Source: Kappaphycus alvarezii (lineage: Eukaryota > Rhodophyta > Florideophyceae > Gigartinales > Solieriaceae). Taken from it: a stretch of 64,000 nt of DNA. Below, piece by piece: positions 20,689 to 32,287 of the stretch. Under the pieces are notes generated by a model. The model made no database searches, was not told the DNA's origin, and saw only the letters and a program-made list of their open reading frames with translations. Within the stretch, counting starts at the first letter, position 1. Every line of letters starts with the position of its first letter. The stretch is from assembly GCA_002205965.3 (NCBI GenBank), contig NADL03000513.1:1922001-1986000 (forward strand), read 5' to 3'. A program made the position numbers and the translations under genes.

Positions 20689-22404
20689 GGTAAATTCAAT
20701 AAATGCTAGAGAGGAACAAATTGGAGTACCGAGAAGGAATCTCGCGAATTGAAGCTCATCTTAGGGCGTTGGAAGGCGATGGAAGCAGTGATCGGATTCA
20801 CTAGAAAGATACTTTCTGTTCCCAAAAATGCTGAGTGAAGCGGATAGAGACCTGATTTACGGGAGGAGTTATGGAAGAATACGACACATGAGACCTGATT
20901 TACGGGAGGAGTTATGGAAGAATACGACGCATTGGACGTGACATTAGCACGGTAATTATTTCACTTGTACACGTAATGACAAGACAGGAGTTACAAAAAC
21001 GAGTTTTCAAGATACTCCGGTCGTAGCTTCTGCTGGGTCGTGCATTATGGAAGATTTAGAGGTGGTCACAGGGTCTGAAAACGTTCTGCTGTATTCGTAG
21101 AATGGAGGAAAGTATGCTTTTCCTGATTAGCAGAAGTGTAGGAATGCTCACATGGGATATTGGTTGTAGACGTAGACTTGCGGTTTTTTAACTCAGTTGT
21201 ATTGCAGCGTCTTTTCAGAGCCCTCTCACTTTAGGTTTCGCGGTACTGGACCCTTGATGATGATGCCGTTAAGTTATTCACGTGCATTTGGAAAGCTGTA
21301 GCTTTTACTTTACGTTAGCTCCGAAGTTGACAACCGCAAATGAAACTGGCACTGTATTCGCAACTATAAGCTGATCTGAAAGACTGTATACTCGGGAACT
21401 TTGTCGCGCCACATTTGTGTTCTTGTGCACAGAGTGTAAGGAGGAAATATCAACCGGCATTTAGTTCCCGCCGTAAGTCAGCTAACAAACTCCCTTTAAT
21501 TTCATACCAAGTAAGAAATGGATTGTTCCAAAGCCAAAGTTATCAGGTATACTATGTTCCTGTGTATGCTCAGCCATAATCGAAATCATAATTTAACAGC
21601 AGTTAGTCACTTGCAAAACCTGCTGTCTCGCGTGTAATCAAAGATGAGATTGCAAAAGGCTTTCCTTGGAATTCAATATACCCGGAAAACACAGTTGCGG
21701 TAGAAAGACAAGGGCTTCCAAGATTAAAACTGCAAAGGACTTCTTTTCACTAAAGATTGTACCGTCACGCGGATTATCAAGACAAATCTAGCATGGAAGG
21801 CAAGAGCACTGTTTTAACGAAGCGCATTTGCTTGGTCAAAAATAGCCACTCGTAACAGAAAAGCCTCATGGACGTTGAAAGGTTTGGTTTGTGCTATATT
21901 TTTAGCGATGTGTACGCATGGTCCGATTAACTGTGCACGACATTAGTAGACCGCTCGACAATGCACTGAGAGTAGAAGCAGACCAATGAAGAAGATAGCT
22001 CTGCTATAAAAACCGGGCCAAGCGTGACGCCAAACTCCAGACAATGAGGGTTGGAGCTTGGTGTTTGCTTTGTAATAAGCTAGATTTCACTGTTACGAGT
22101 GGTCAGATAATTGTAAAAATATCTCCAATGATAGTTCTGAATAATTATTTCGAGGAATATTTTAAGGTTGTGCGCATCGGAGCACTTTTGTTGCATGAGT
22201 ATTTTGGTTATAGAAAGTTGTGGAAATAGTCAGGCAGGAATTTTCCGTCCACAGAATTTTATAGAGGATAACGCATATAGAAGAGAGGACTATGGTGAAG
22301 CAGAGCGTGAGGTAGTAAAATTGTCGCAACTCTTACGAGAGAGTATTCATTTAATGAAAAGGACCCAATGAAATAACAAGGAAGGCATCATGTTGTTACC
22401 AATG
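20689..22404. other. right flank of the LTR element, no supported gene
   Basis: Just after the element a 33-codon plus frame (ATG at 20703) reads LERNKLEYREGISRIEAHLR, a possible amphipathic helix, but it stops early. A 43-bp tandem duplication lies at 20847-20932. I see nothing else recognisable up to 22404. Confidence 0.45.
20847..20932 (+). repeat. 43-bp tandem duplication
   Basis: The unit starting GAGACCTGATTTACGGGAGG occurs at 20847-20889 and again at 20890-20932 with a single A/G difference near its end. It is not a whole number of codons, and no gene is evident. Confidence 0.95.
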
Positions 22405-22430
22405 CTTACTGTACAATATTGTACAGTAAG
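22405..22430. repeat. 26-bp perfect palindrome of the GTAC family
   Basis: The half-site CTTACTGTACAAT is followed by its exact reverse complement. It is the left-most clear member of the GTAC-rich palindromes scattered through 22.4-42.5 kb. Four more TGTAC/GTACA words follow within 60 bp. Confidence 0.9.
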
Positions 22431-24150
22431 TGCTGTACAAACGTTGCACTGTCCATACATTGTCAGTACAGTTTGTACATGTGTACCTCAGCCAATTGGA
22501 ATTAAGTAATGCCAATAAGGAGGCCCGCGATCCTTACTCTATCAGTAGTTGCCAGTTTTCTCAAAACCCCTTATTCTTGGACGCACCTCCCGCACCCTAG
22601 CAGCTTCAAGGGTATTCATTGACGACGGTACCATAGTACATCGGACACGCATTAATTATGGTAGTTTGGAAATCATTATCTCAAGCAAGAACAACCGTGA
22701 CACTGCAGTTGCCCGTGGGCTGTTCCTCACTGACTACTTGACGTACTCCCAACGGATGAGACAGCAGGGCTGGAGTCTGCCAGTCCTTGGTTGAAACTGT
22801 GTTGCAGGCAATTGTCGTACGCGAGATTAAGTTGCCAGTTTAGAAGGGTGCATGAAAGGTCAGGGCCACAAGTGAGCACATCGCAGTGGAATCTGCAAAA
22901 GTTCAGCACCACTGACAAACGCTTGGTCCCAGTGCGAAAGACGTTTCATGCAACAGGCGCAGTGGTGACATGGTGACCGAGGTTAATTGAACGGCAGCAA
23001 GACCTGCATTGGATGCTACTTGCTGACTGGATTATAGGAACTACCGTTACCTTTTGAACGTAGTACTGTGTATGGAAATTTATTCTTGTCTAGCGCAAAG
23101 GGCCAAATTGTTTGCAAGCTATTTGTTTTTTATTCTCGCCAGTGCTGTTATCAGCGCCAATTACAGCTGTGTTCATGAGTTATCGTATGCATGCAGAGAC
23201 GTTCGCGGGAGTTGTTAATAATTGTACTTTTCACTTTAATCTGTCGCTAGCTAGAGTAGGCGGTGTTTTCGTCGTCCTGAATAATAATAATAATAAAGAA
23301 TATCGAAGCAATACGTATTGCAATGCTTGCTTCATTTTCCCCCTTTTCCCCTGTATTTTAAATGCTTACTCGAGCCGTTCACCTTGCAGAGCCCAACGAT
23401 GAACGATACAACTTTTCCCCTCCACCTGCTCCGCTCAGCACTGTGGTCCCAACTTTTCTTAGAGACCCTCAGCGGTCCGACGTCGCTCAGCCGGCATGAG
23501 CCACCTCGGGAGATTCCCCTGCAATCTCCGTGAATTACAGAAGCCCAAGCATACTGTAACGTTTATTGGTCCCTTCAGTCCTACCGGCTCACCCGTCGCG
23601 GGTCGTAACAGTCACGATACTAGCCCCGCACTCAAGTGGTACCCAGCAGCGCCGCACCCTATTTACCGCACCCGAATTGGGTACGACACACCATGGTTCA
23701 CTGGGCTCATATAGTGTATCTGCCTAAAATATATTACACTTCACCAATTGCGCCCATCCGATAAATAATACTCGCGACCAATTGTTTTTCTGTGCCCCAT
23801 GGTGGCGAACTATGAAAGTCTCTTGCGCAAGATATTCGAGATCGGTAGCCGAATTTCAAACAGGTCTGTGTTTTGCTCTGGAGACGCTGGCTCAATTGCT
23901 ATGAAATACAGTGTACAACCTGCCAACTTTTTTGTCCTCTGAGGAAGTCTATCCTAGTGCTGTATCGTCGTTACAAAGAAAGAACGCAGTCATTTGTACC
24001 CGGATGGACCCGTCTATGGTGGCAATATTGGAACTGAAATTTTAGTAACACTTTTTCGTCGGTTTCTTGATGACAGGTGTGTCACGAAAGAGACAGAAGA
24101 GCCACCACTGAATTCTGTATATCCTGCATGGAAAAAAATAGAAATTCTTT

Positions 24151-24197
24151 TTGGTTCGGTGGCGTTTTCTTCTTCGGATAAAACGCCACCGAGCCAA
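24151..24197. repeat. 18-bp hairpin with 11-nt loop
   Basis: TTGGTTCGGTGGCGTTTT and AAAACGCCACCGAGCCAA pair over 18 positions with one G-T type mismatch, around the loop CTTCTTCGGAT. It could be a small foldback element or transcript structure. No target duplication was evident. Confidence 0.85.
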
Positions 24198-27100
24198 GGA
24201 TCCGCGTGTTACTGACCTCCCAAAAGGATAGCGTCTGTAAGTCGCGATGCAGAAAACGTAGGTACTCGTAATTACAACAGATCTTTCCGAAAGAGGGTCG
24301 GAACCCGCAATACCGCCTCGGGAACTTTTTTTTCAGTAAGCCCAAACACTGCTTTGTGGGACAACAGCGGACAATCGACATGATATGTCGCTCTGATAAA
24401 TATGCAATAAGGTTATTCCTTTCCTTCTCTCCACGCGTTATGCTGTAGCCATCGCAGTTACTTTGGTGTCGATTGAAAAATCCTTCAATGCGGGTCGGCG
24501 TCGATAGTTTGGTTCAAGAAGGGCCATAATGGCAGCTGTGTTTTATCATGCGTGGCTGGTGAAGTTGGACGCTTCCGTCGTCGCTAAGATGAGCGACAAG
24601 GTGTGACATGGTGTGGACTCCATTCTTATATTTTGTACAACTTTATTTGCTCAGTCTCAACGCCAACTGCTCTGCTGGTCTTGTGTCCTGATTCTACCTT
24701 GGTTTGCCTCGGTATTATAATGCCATGAAATTCACCGCTTAGCTCGTCACTGCCTTTGGTCAAAAAAACCTTTGGGATGGTTGCTCCTGGACGCTGCTCA
24801 ACGTCTAGAGAGGGTTAATCAGGTTGGCCAAATTTGTTTTGGATGCTGGATGCCATGCATGTGAATTTTCGTGAAGGTCGATAATCTTTATATAATTTAC
24901 ATTCCACAAATATGCAGAGCTATCGAACCCCGTTCCTTAAAAAATTTTTTGACGACCACCCCTCAAAGAAATAAATGTGTACTGTATACAGTACATTAAA
25001 ATATATGCATGATGGAAAATGGTGCACTAACCATATACTGCGACGGGACCAGTGATTCAGAAAACTATAGTACCTCCTTATCTTATATTGGACAACCTGA
25101 TACTTTGTGATTGAATTTGACATCTATATTTGGCGAGAAGAGTTTCGAGATTTGCAAGAAGCCGATACGGAAGCCAAAAATAATGCCAGAGCAATTGACA
25201 AAAACTACGATATGTGTCCATTTCGATGGCTCAAAGCTAAAAGAGATAGTTTAACGGGAACAGCTTGTTATACTGCAATGTATAAAATGATGTTTGTTAT
25301 TGTATGGTACTCTTCAATAATGTAATCAATTGCAAACTTTCATATATCGATCTCAAGTTGCGCTGGAAGCCCTGATGCAAAAAGATGGGCCAGTTTCGCC
25401 AACTAGTGCACAGTGAGAGTGAGAGAAAGGAGAGATTGGAAGTCTAGGGTCTAGAGTTATAAGCAACAAATCATACTTGAAAGTATTTCAGGTGAAAATA
25501 TTTCAGTGCTTTGCAGTTTGCTAGCTGTTGCGAGAGTAGTTACTTTCGGATCCGGCCTTTCAATTCAGAGTACCCGATAATGTCCGACAGTGTGAGAGAT
25601 AATTTACGGAAAAGGATGAGCTGCTATCATTTTTGTGCTGGTATTCATTTTTCTAGGAAGCTGCGCACGGAGAAAAACTTGAAATGTAATGTAATATCCC
25701 TCAGCGCACTATAGACCGAGTTTTGTGCACGGAAAGCCACCCTCGAGAGAATAGGCTCAGCATCGGGCAAATGTCTCGGTCTGTAGAAAACTGAAGTCAA
25801 GGATTAGGAGACTGCGTCACGGTGTGCACGTGTCTCACCAAAGTCTCTTTAAGAAGCAAATGTGCCAATTTGAGGGGTTCACGGAATTGACACTCGGCGT
25901 TTTTTTATTGTTGCTCTTGCTTGTCAAGATGCGTTGGACGTACATAACCCGAAATACTTTCCTGGGATTCGAGACAGGTCGTGTGAGCGCAGAGGTGTGA
26001 TGTCTGAGACCTGTTGAATTTAGTTGACAAAGTCTTAACAGTCATCAGATAATCCAGAATTGCAGAATCTCTGAGTAGAGCATCTGAGATTTCACATATG
26101 ACAGGGCTGAACAGATTTCCAGTGAAAAGTATGCAAAGGTGGGTGTGGAGAGGGAGGGCTCTTGCAGCAACTTTGGTTGAGGGGAGAATCGTAAGCAGTT
26201 CGTGCGGTCAAAAACAAACAAACTTTTGTACATTTTTCATTGTCATTGAAGAGTAAATGTGTACTGTACAGTAGGGTGACACTGTTGTCTATCTCTGAAA
26301 ATGAGAGCAAAAATACGGAAAAAGAGCGAGACTACATCGTAATTACTGTACATATGATGAGTAGAAACTTGAGCTTGTAATGTAGTCGGGAGAGTTTTTC
26401 TCAGGGCGGAATACAGATCCAAAAAAGCCATCTTTGTGTCGGAATTTATTTCTCTTGCATTGACAGGCTGTTGCGAGGTGTTGACTGTGTGAGGTTGAGA
26501 TGCAGTGTAAAGGCGAGACACGTGAAGTGTGAGCTAGTCAGGAGAGACGAGACAAGCTCCAGTTGAATTATTCCAGGTCGAGTAGCTATGACTCGCAAGC
26601 TCGCGGTGAGGTATTACTGTAGATAAAAAAACTGATCGCACTTGATGCCTATAAATAGTTGTGTAAATTATGGAAAAATAGAATAGGCAGGGTTTTTTGT
26701 CTCGGATTACCCCGCAGACTGGGTTATCATAGGCTACAAAGTTTGCAAAATAGGGTCTTCAGACAAGCTTACCTCCAACAGTTTCTGAGGTCGTAATTTA
26801 CTTGGGCCAAGGTTGCACATTTGCGACTAGCTCTATGATACGAAGCAGGCTCAAGTGTGAATATGAGAGACAAAATAGCGATGAAAGTAGTCTTTTGGTG
26901 ATGTGTTGACATGTTTGTGTGACCTTGCTTTCGCAAGGAAATAGTGCGAAAACTGATGTGCATAGCTGTAGCTGCACAATGTCACGCGGGCAACGCTTCC
27001 GCACAGATGTGTCTTTGGAAATATATCGGAGATGCGTAGTTTGTGAGCATGCGGAGAAGGTTAGATGGCTTTGCATGACGAAAAGATGAATCATGTTTCT

Positions 27101-28361
27101 CCACCGATGAACCCGGTGGGAATGTTGTTGTTGATGAGGCGAAGCGGCATAGGAGTGAGTTGGGAAGGGTGGAATGTTTCTAGGTGTAGAGCAAACAAAG
27201 ATCGGAGGGATTGGACATGGAAGGGAGAGGTAGATGATGGGAGAGGTACGGTATTTGATGTTGTTGCTTCATGACGTGCCTGATTATTTCTGTATGGTAA
27301 GATTACCTGCAGCAAGTTACTGTGTGTGTAAGACGAAAACAAATTATTTTTGTGCTGTATGTTGTTGTTGTGTATTTTTAGGTAATTTATCCAAAAAAAG
27401 GGGTTAAGGACCTAATAAATGTACAGTGGAATATAAATGTCGTTTATTATCTTTATTTTGTTGCGGCTGAGCTGAGAGGGGTTCGATTCACAGTTTGAGA
27501 GAATTTAGCGCGTATTGGGTACTGTATGTGCCAAAAGTAAGGTGACGTCAAGGCAGAGGCGTGGATTTGGGTGAAATCAACTGCCACGGGTGATTTCGAG
27601 AGCAAGGCACAATGGCTTTTCTCATTGTCATCATTTGACAAAATGGCCATTTGCGCGCTAAATTCAGTTTCTTCTTTCTTTTATTTTCGCAATTTCTTTG
27701 AGGGCCGAGATCTGTGGACGGAGATCACACATGAGTTGACTCGTTTATTTCGAGAACGTCAACTGGACCTCTCTTGAGGATGATCTTGTCCCTGCTCCTT
27801 CACACTGGCCTGTTTGAGGAATAAGTTGTACCATTGCGGACGCCGCCTCACAGTCAGCGTAGAAGAAGCGATGTTTGCAACAGCTTTCTCCAACTGAGAG
27901 GGGATGCATACTGCAGAACGATGCTAGTTGTTTACAGAAATTGCATCTTTGTGTAAAGAACGCTTGCGGTTCTCGGTTAGTTTTCATCAGTAAAGTAGCA
28001 AACGAGAGCAAGTCATTGGGCTACTTTCTCAGTTGACATGTTCCATCGGTCTGCCTGGCGATTGTTAAAGAGACGAGTTTTGATTGTCTCGTACGATGTT
28101 TTTTTAAAAAAAGAACAGCGAGTGGCAAATCGAAGCGTTGTGATGAGAAGCAAATCGAAGCGGACTAGTGTCGCTCACGGGGATGAGAGGTTTGCGGTGT
28201 CGCCGATTGTGCCGGTCGGCATGGAACAAAGGCGAGGGTGGTTTGGTTGCGGCCGGTGTTGTTTGTTCTTTTTGGCGTATGGCGAAAATGTGTGTCAAGT
28301 ACGAGGGAAACGTTCTGTACAATACACTAGCCATGTTACCTTTGGTGTAAATTTGTGGCGA

Positions 28362-28400
28362 CATGCTGTGTACCCGAAGGGTACAACCCTGTACAGCATG
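28362..28400. repeat. nested inverted repeats
   Basis: An outer pair CATGCTGT (28362-28369) and ACAGCATG (28393-28400) encloses a perfect GTACCC-GAA-GGGTAC hairpin (28370-28384). It is part of the GTAC-rich stretch 28300-28700. Confidence 0.85.
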
Positions 28401-28681
28401 GATGTAGTAGGACGACAGGGTGTGCCACTGTACGCCACAGCTGTGTACGGAATGGTATCGGTACAATATTAGATTGTACGGTAGTGTTCAGTGCAGTTGC
28501 ACTATACAGTACAGTACAGTTAGTGTACAGTGCTGCATAAGACACGGCCATACTGTAACAGTTGGTCAGTGGCAAAGTTTTAATTGCAGGTGGAGAGGAG
28601 GGCGAGGAATGATTTGAGCGTAATGGGTGGCCACAACTGCCCTTGCCGTGATCTACAGTAAATTTCCTAGTGATATATACG

Positions 28682-28701
28682 GTACTGTACAGTACTGTAC
28701 T
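28682..28701. repeat. GTACTGTACAGTAC palindrome
   Basis: A 14-bp perfect palindrome (28682-28695) runs into another TGTAC. It is one of many inverted arrangements of the pentamer TGTAC/GTACA in this part of the window. Confidence 0.9.
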
Positions 28702-29926
28702 TTGGGTAGGCGGCGTCCCGGGCGAGAGGGCAATTCAAGGGATACAGTGTGCAGCACAAAACGTGCCCACCACCTAAACTCTTGCCGTGCTGTCTCCTTG
28801 ACATGTTCAATATGCAGTTCCATTTGCGCTGTCCACACACACACACCAATATTCGTATGTTTGTACACATCTGACATGTGTCCGATGCGCTGTCTTTCAG
28901 ATTGCAAATCTGTGCCATTTTCCCCTCTTGAAATAAGCCGCCGATGGCCGGTGTCCACCATCGCCGTGATATACATCGGAAAATGCCATCAAAAGGGTGC
29001 GGCTGAAAAAGCTTTTTGACGTTTCGGATGAGCAAGCATCGCTGAACTTGGGTTGTTTTGATAGATGCTAATTGTCTACAGTAATCAAACCCTCGAAAAT
29101 CAGCTTTCTTCCACTTTTCTTATTTTGCTTTCCATGTTTGTGCGCAATGTGCGATGGCCGTCGGTCAAAAAGAGTGCTCTCTTTTCCATTTTTCGTCGAC
29201 ACACACACAGTTCAAAACCAAACAGTTTTCGTTCACCGTTTTGTGGTTCAACTAAAAATTCCGGTTTTGGATTGGAAATGTAATTTTTTTGGAAATTTCC
29301 GGATGTTTGATTACCAAATCAAATGTACACAGACATCAAAATGTTTGCACCGACACAAAATAAACAAAAAATAGATTTACGACGATTTGCTGTGGAAATT
29401 AGTAATTTGGTTTAAAATTGCCATCAACGTGTGGCACGCTGGCAATCTGTGGTTGGGTATGTCGCTGCTGCTGGAAATTTGTCAAAGGTAAAATCCTCCC
29501 ACACGCACAGAGAAGGCGCGGGAGCGCGGAAAATGTAAGAAATGTTAGCCCAACTGGAGGTACTGCAGACCTAATTGAGGCAGCGGCGCTTAAACCAATC
29601 TGCCAATGGAGGAATGGATATGATGTAGTTTGTCCTGATACATTCAGAGTTATGAAACAAAGAAAATGGCATGTGAATCAACCGGATCGTTTTAAGTATC
29701 TCTCGATGAGTGCTCTATGGAGAGGGTTTGTCTTGTCTACGCAGAAAAAAGAAGAAAAACGCCTAAGGAACACAAGCCTACATAGACACAGCCGGATGTG
29801 ATAATTTTCCTGTCTAATTTTTTGAATGAATGAAGAGAAAAGATCGTCAGGCGATGTTAACACGAGGTTATAATTATTACCAAAAATGGCCTATCATTGC
29901 AGACTGATTAGTGACTATCATGTCCT

Positions 29927-29954
29927 GTACAGTACAGTACAGTACAGTACAGTA
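29927..29954 (+). repeat. (GTACA)n microsatellite
   Basis: Five perfect GTACA units plus GTA. This tract shows the pentamer that underlies the scattered palindromes. Confidence 0.95.
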
Positions 29955-31206
29955 TGGTTGAAGATCGTAAGAGCGGGGGCATACTTTGAAACGGCAAAAA
30001 GAGACGAAAAAAAGAATGACACTTTATGAAAAAAGCCACGGATGTGAGCAGCAGTACGATACTGCAAGTACTGTACAATACTGTGCAAAGTCCTTACTGG
30101 CTGTTCTCAAGTCTCGGTCAAAATTAGCTAAAATAATTGCAACATTCAAATTCCTGTAAAGTCCACCAGTATGATGCTGGTCCATTAAAATCATCATATC
30201 GTTATGCATATTACATAAAATTTGAAGTCAAAATAAAAAACAATCATACTTTTACCCTCGCATTTCACTCGTGACGACACGATGTCAATTACAATCCGTA
30301 AATACACTGTACGATAGGAAATTGGATTTATCAGTCAAGTACAAGCCATTCGTGTGCCCACAACCAGACAAATACACTTCAAACACCGATGTCTGTCTAT
30401 ATCTCGACTCCGAAACAGGAACGTACTGTACTCTACTGTTTGTATTGTATTGTGCACTACTGTACAGTACTGTCCCCGATCATCCCCAGATATTTCGTGT
30501 CTCAGCGGCCCAATAGGGGGAGCTACCTCCCGCAACAATAAGCTTTTTACCGTACAAACACTGTCCATCACGGAATGGTACAATCCAGCCTCCCCCGACA
30601 CCGCCCCAACTACCTTAGTGCCGAGTACGTATTCAACATCGTTTGCAACCGCCCCCTTTCCGGCTTATCCCTGCATTTTTAACCCCTATTCATACTTCAA
30701 ATTCTCCCACGTGTCCACCATTTCCACGTTTTGCAGTTTTTCTACAATTTCTCATCCCCGATTCAGCTAGCCCCTGACATCACCTACTTGCTGCTGGCAG
30801 CAATTCTACCCGCCCCCCCTCGTCCAACCTCGACAATATCGTCATCCACCTCGTAAGCTGTCACCTCTTCTCGTAGACCCCCTTCCCAAATCCTACACCA
30901 CTCACGACTGTGAATTTGTCCAGCTATTTCCAGCGATATGTCTCCTTCTTGCCTGCCAGTCTTCCCAACGTTTGCCCCAGTCGCGCACCAGTCCTAATCA
31001 TCTACCGACACAAACTGCATCGATCGAGTTGCACCAACCTATGTACACAAAGTGCTAGTCAGAGCAAACAATTCTTGCAATGCGGGGTTCGGATGTGTTT
31101 ATGTGCATAATACGCAAAAAGGACCTATTCGCCAACTAGGGCGCATTGTTATCAACAAATCTATGTACAATTGAGCGTCACATGTTACGACACTTGAGCA
31201 TCTATG

Positions 31207-32100
31207 TTAGACCTGACGGTTGCTCATCCTAGCAAAGGCCTTGAACACCTCCTTCACATCCTGCCCATCGGCTACCTGCACCCCCAACGTGTGATGAAGC
31301 AGCTCTTCAATTGGCTAGTCAGAGCCTCGTTCTCAGCGGACAGCAGCTTCACCTTTCCATTCAATGCCTCATTCTCCTCCTGCAACTTCCTCATCTTCTG
31401 CTTGCTTCCACACGACTTTTCATGCAGCCTCCCTATTACGAATAGCCCTGCAGCCTTCTTATCCAATGGCTCCGATCCAGTTGTAGTCTCAGTATCGCAC
31501 TTTGACGGTTCGCTCTTGACAACCATAATGCCCTCTTCCTTGCGGCTCCTGTTCCTCTTCAAGGTGGCACGACGAAGCGCACGACGCTTTGCCGACTGCT
31601 CCTTTGTCAATGACGGCAACGACGGGATATCGGCCGGCATTGGAGTCGGCGGCATCGATAACACTTCATCGGCCACATCGGTGCATATCGATTGACAGGT
31701 GGGTGACATAGGTGTGGTACAGGAATCTTAGTCACGGCTGGTTGCGCGGCTTGTTCCTGGTTTTCGGTGTCACCGGCTCTGTGAATACATCGAACTCAGA
31801 CTTGCCTGCTTGGTCTTCTTGTTCGGCGCAGATGAGGAGGCAAAGCCCCTCTTCACACCTCGCTTGGACGGACCGGTCCTGAAGAGACCATCATCGAGTC
31901 CTCCGAGCACGGGGAGGGGGCATTGTCAGACATGGGCATCGGAGTGTTCATTGCAGAGGTGTACATGGACAGCTCAGCGAGGATGTTGTTGGTATCGGAG
32001 ATAGAGATGGGGCTGGGTACTGCACATTGGCATCCCAAGTTTCGTTGTTACTGATGTCGGTGGGGAAAATCACGTTTTCAACTGCATCGGAGGTGGCCAT
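31207..32100 (-). pseudogene. bZIP transcription factor gene, repeatedly frameshifted
   Basis: A basic-leucine-zipper DNA-binding regulator, recognisable only across frames. An ATG at 32100 opens MATSDAVENVIFPTDISNNE. Later frames give TNNILAELSMYTSAMNTPMP, SKRGVKRGF, FDVFTEPVTPKTRNKP, and a Pro/Ser-rich segment with KRRALRRATLKRNRSRKEE. The signature basic region AIRNREAA and KSR is split over two frames near 31425-31455. It is followed by the zipper KMRKLQEENEAL and LLSAENEALTSQLK, with leucines about every seven residues. A last frame reads VADGQDVKEVFKAFARM to a stop at 31207-31209. About eight single-base frameshifts occur in about 894 bp, yet no in-frame stop interrupts the best path. 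It may be a young pseudogene or a gene damaged by sequencing indels. Confidence 0.7.
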
Positions 32101-32279
32101 TGTTGAGAGTGAAGGTTGATGACAGGCTAATGGGATCGTGTGATCACAAAGTTATTAGAGGATGTGGAGGGTTGTGTGATAAAAGAAAAAGAAGATAGGA
32201 GAGGAGGAGTGGATGTGAAAGATTGCGATCAGAGATGTGGTAACGGGGGTGGGTGAGGAGGGGGCGGCGGGCGGACAGC

Positions 32280-32287
32280 TTTATATA
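32280..32287 (-). promoter_or_regulatory. TATA box upstream of the bZIP gene
   Basis: TATATAAA on the minus strand lies about 180 bp before the bZIP ATG. A palindromic GACGTC, the core recognised by many bZIP proteins, sits just upstream at 32294-32299, so autoregulation is conceivable but unproven. Confidence 0.45.

Larger units (their letters stand above)
22431..31206. other. no supported gene; GTAC-rich DNA with hairpins
   Basis: Many open frames of 60-145 codons occur on both strands, but none shows a family pattern, and those near 28.0-28.6 kb translate repetitive GTAC sequence. Named repeats inside are listed separately. Composition is visibly less AT-rich than 1-14 kb or 47-55 kb. No tRNA or rRNA was recognised. 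Confidence 0.45.

Noticed and set aside
28038-28472. 144-codon plus-strand frame as a gene
   Set aside because: It translates GTAC-rich repetitive DNA, overlaps a 120-codon frame on the other strand, and shows no family pattern.
31204-31695. 163-codon plus-strand frame as a gene
   Set aside because: It is antisense to the bZIP zipper region; the minus strand explains the sequence.
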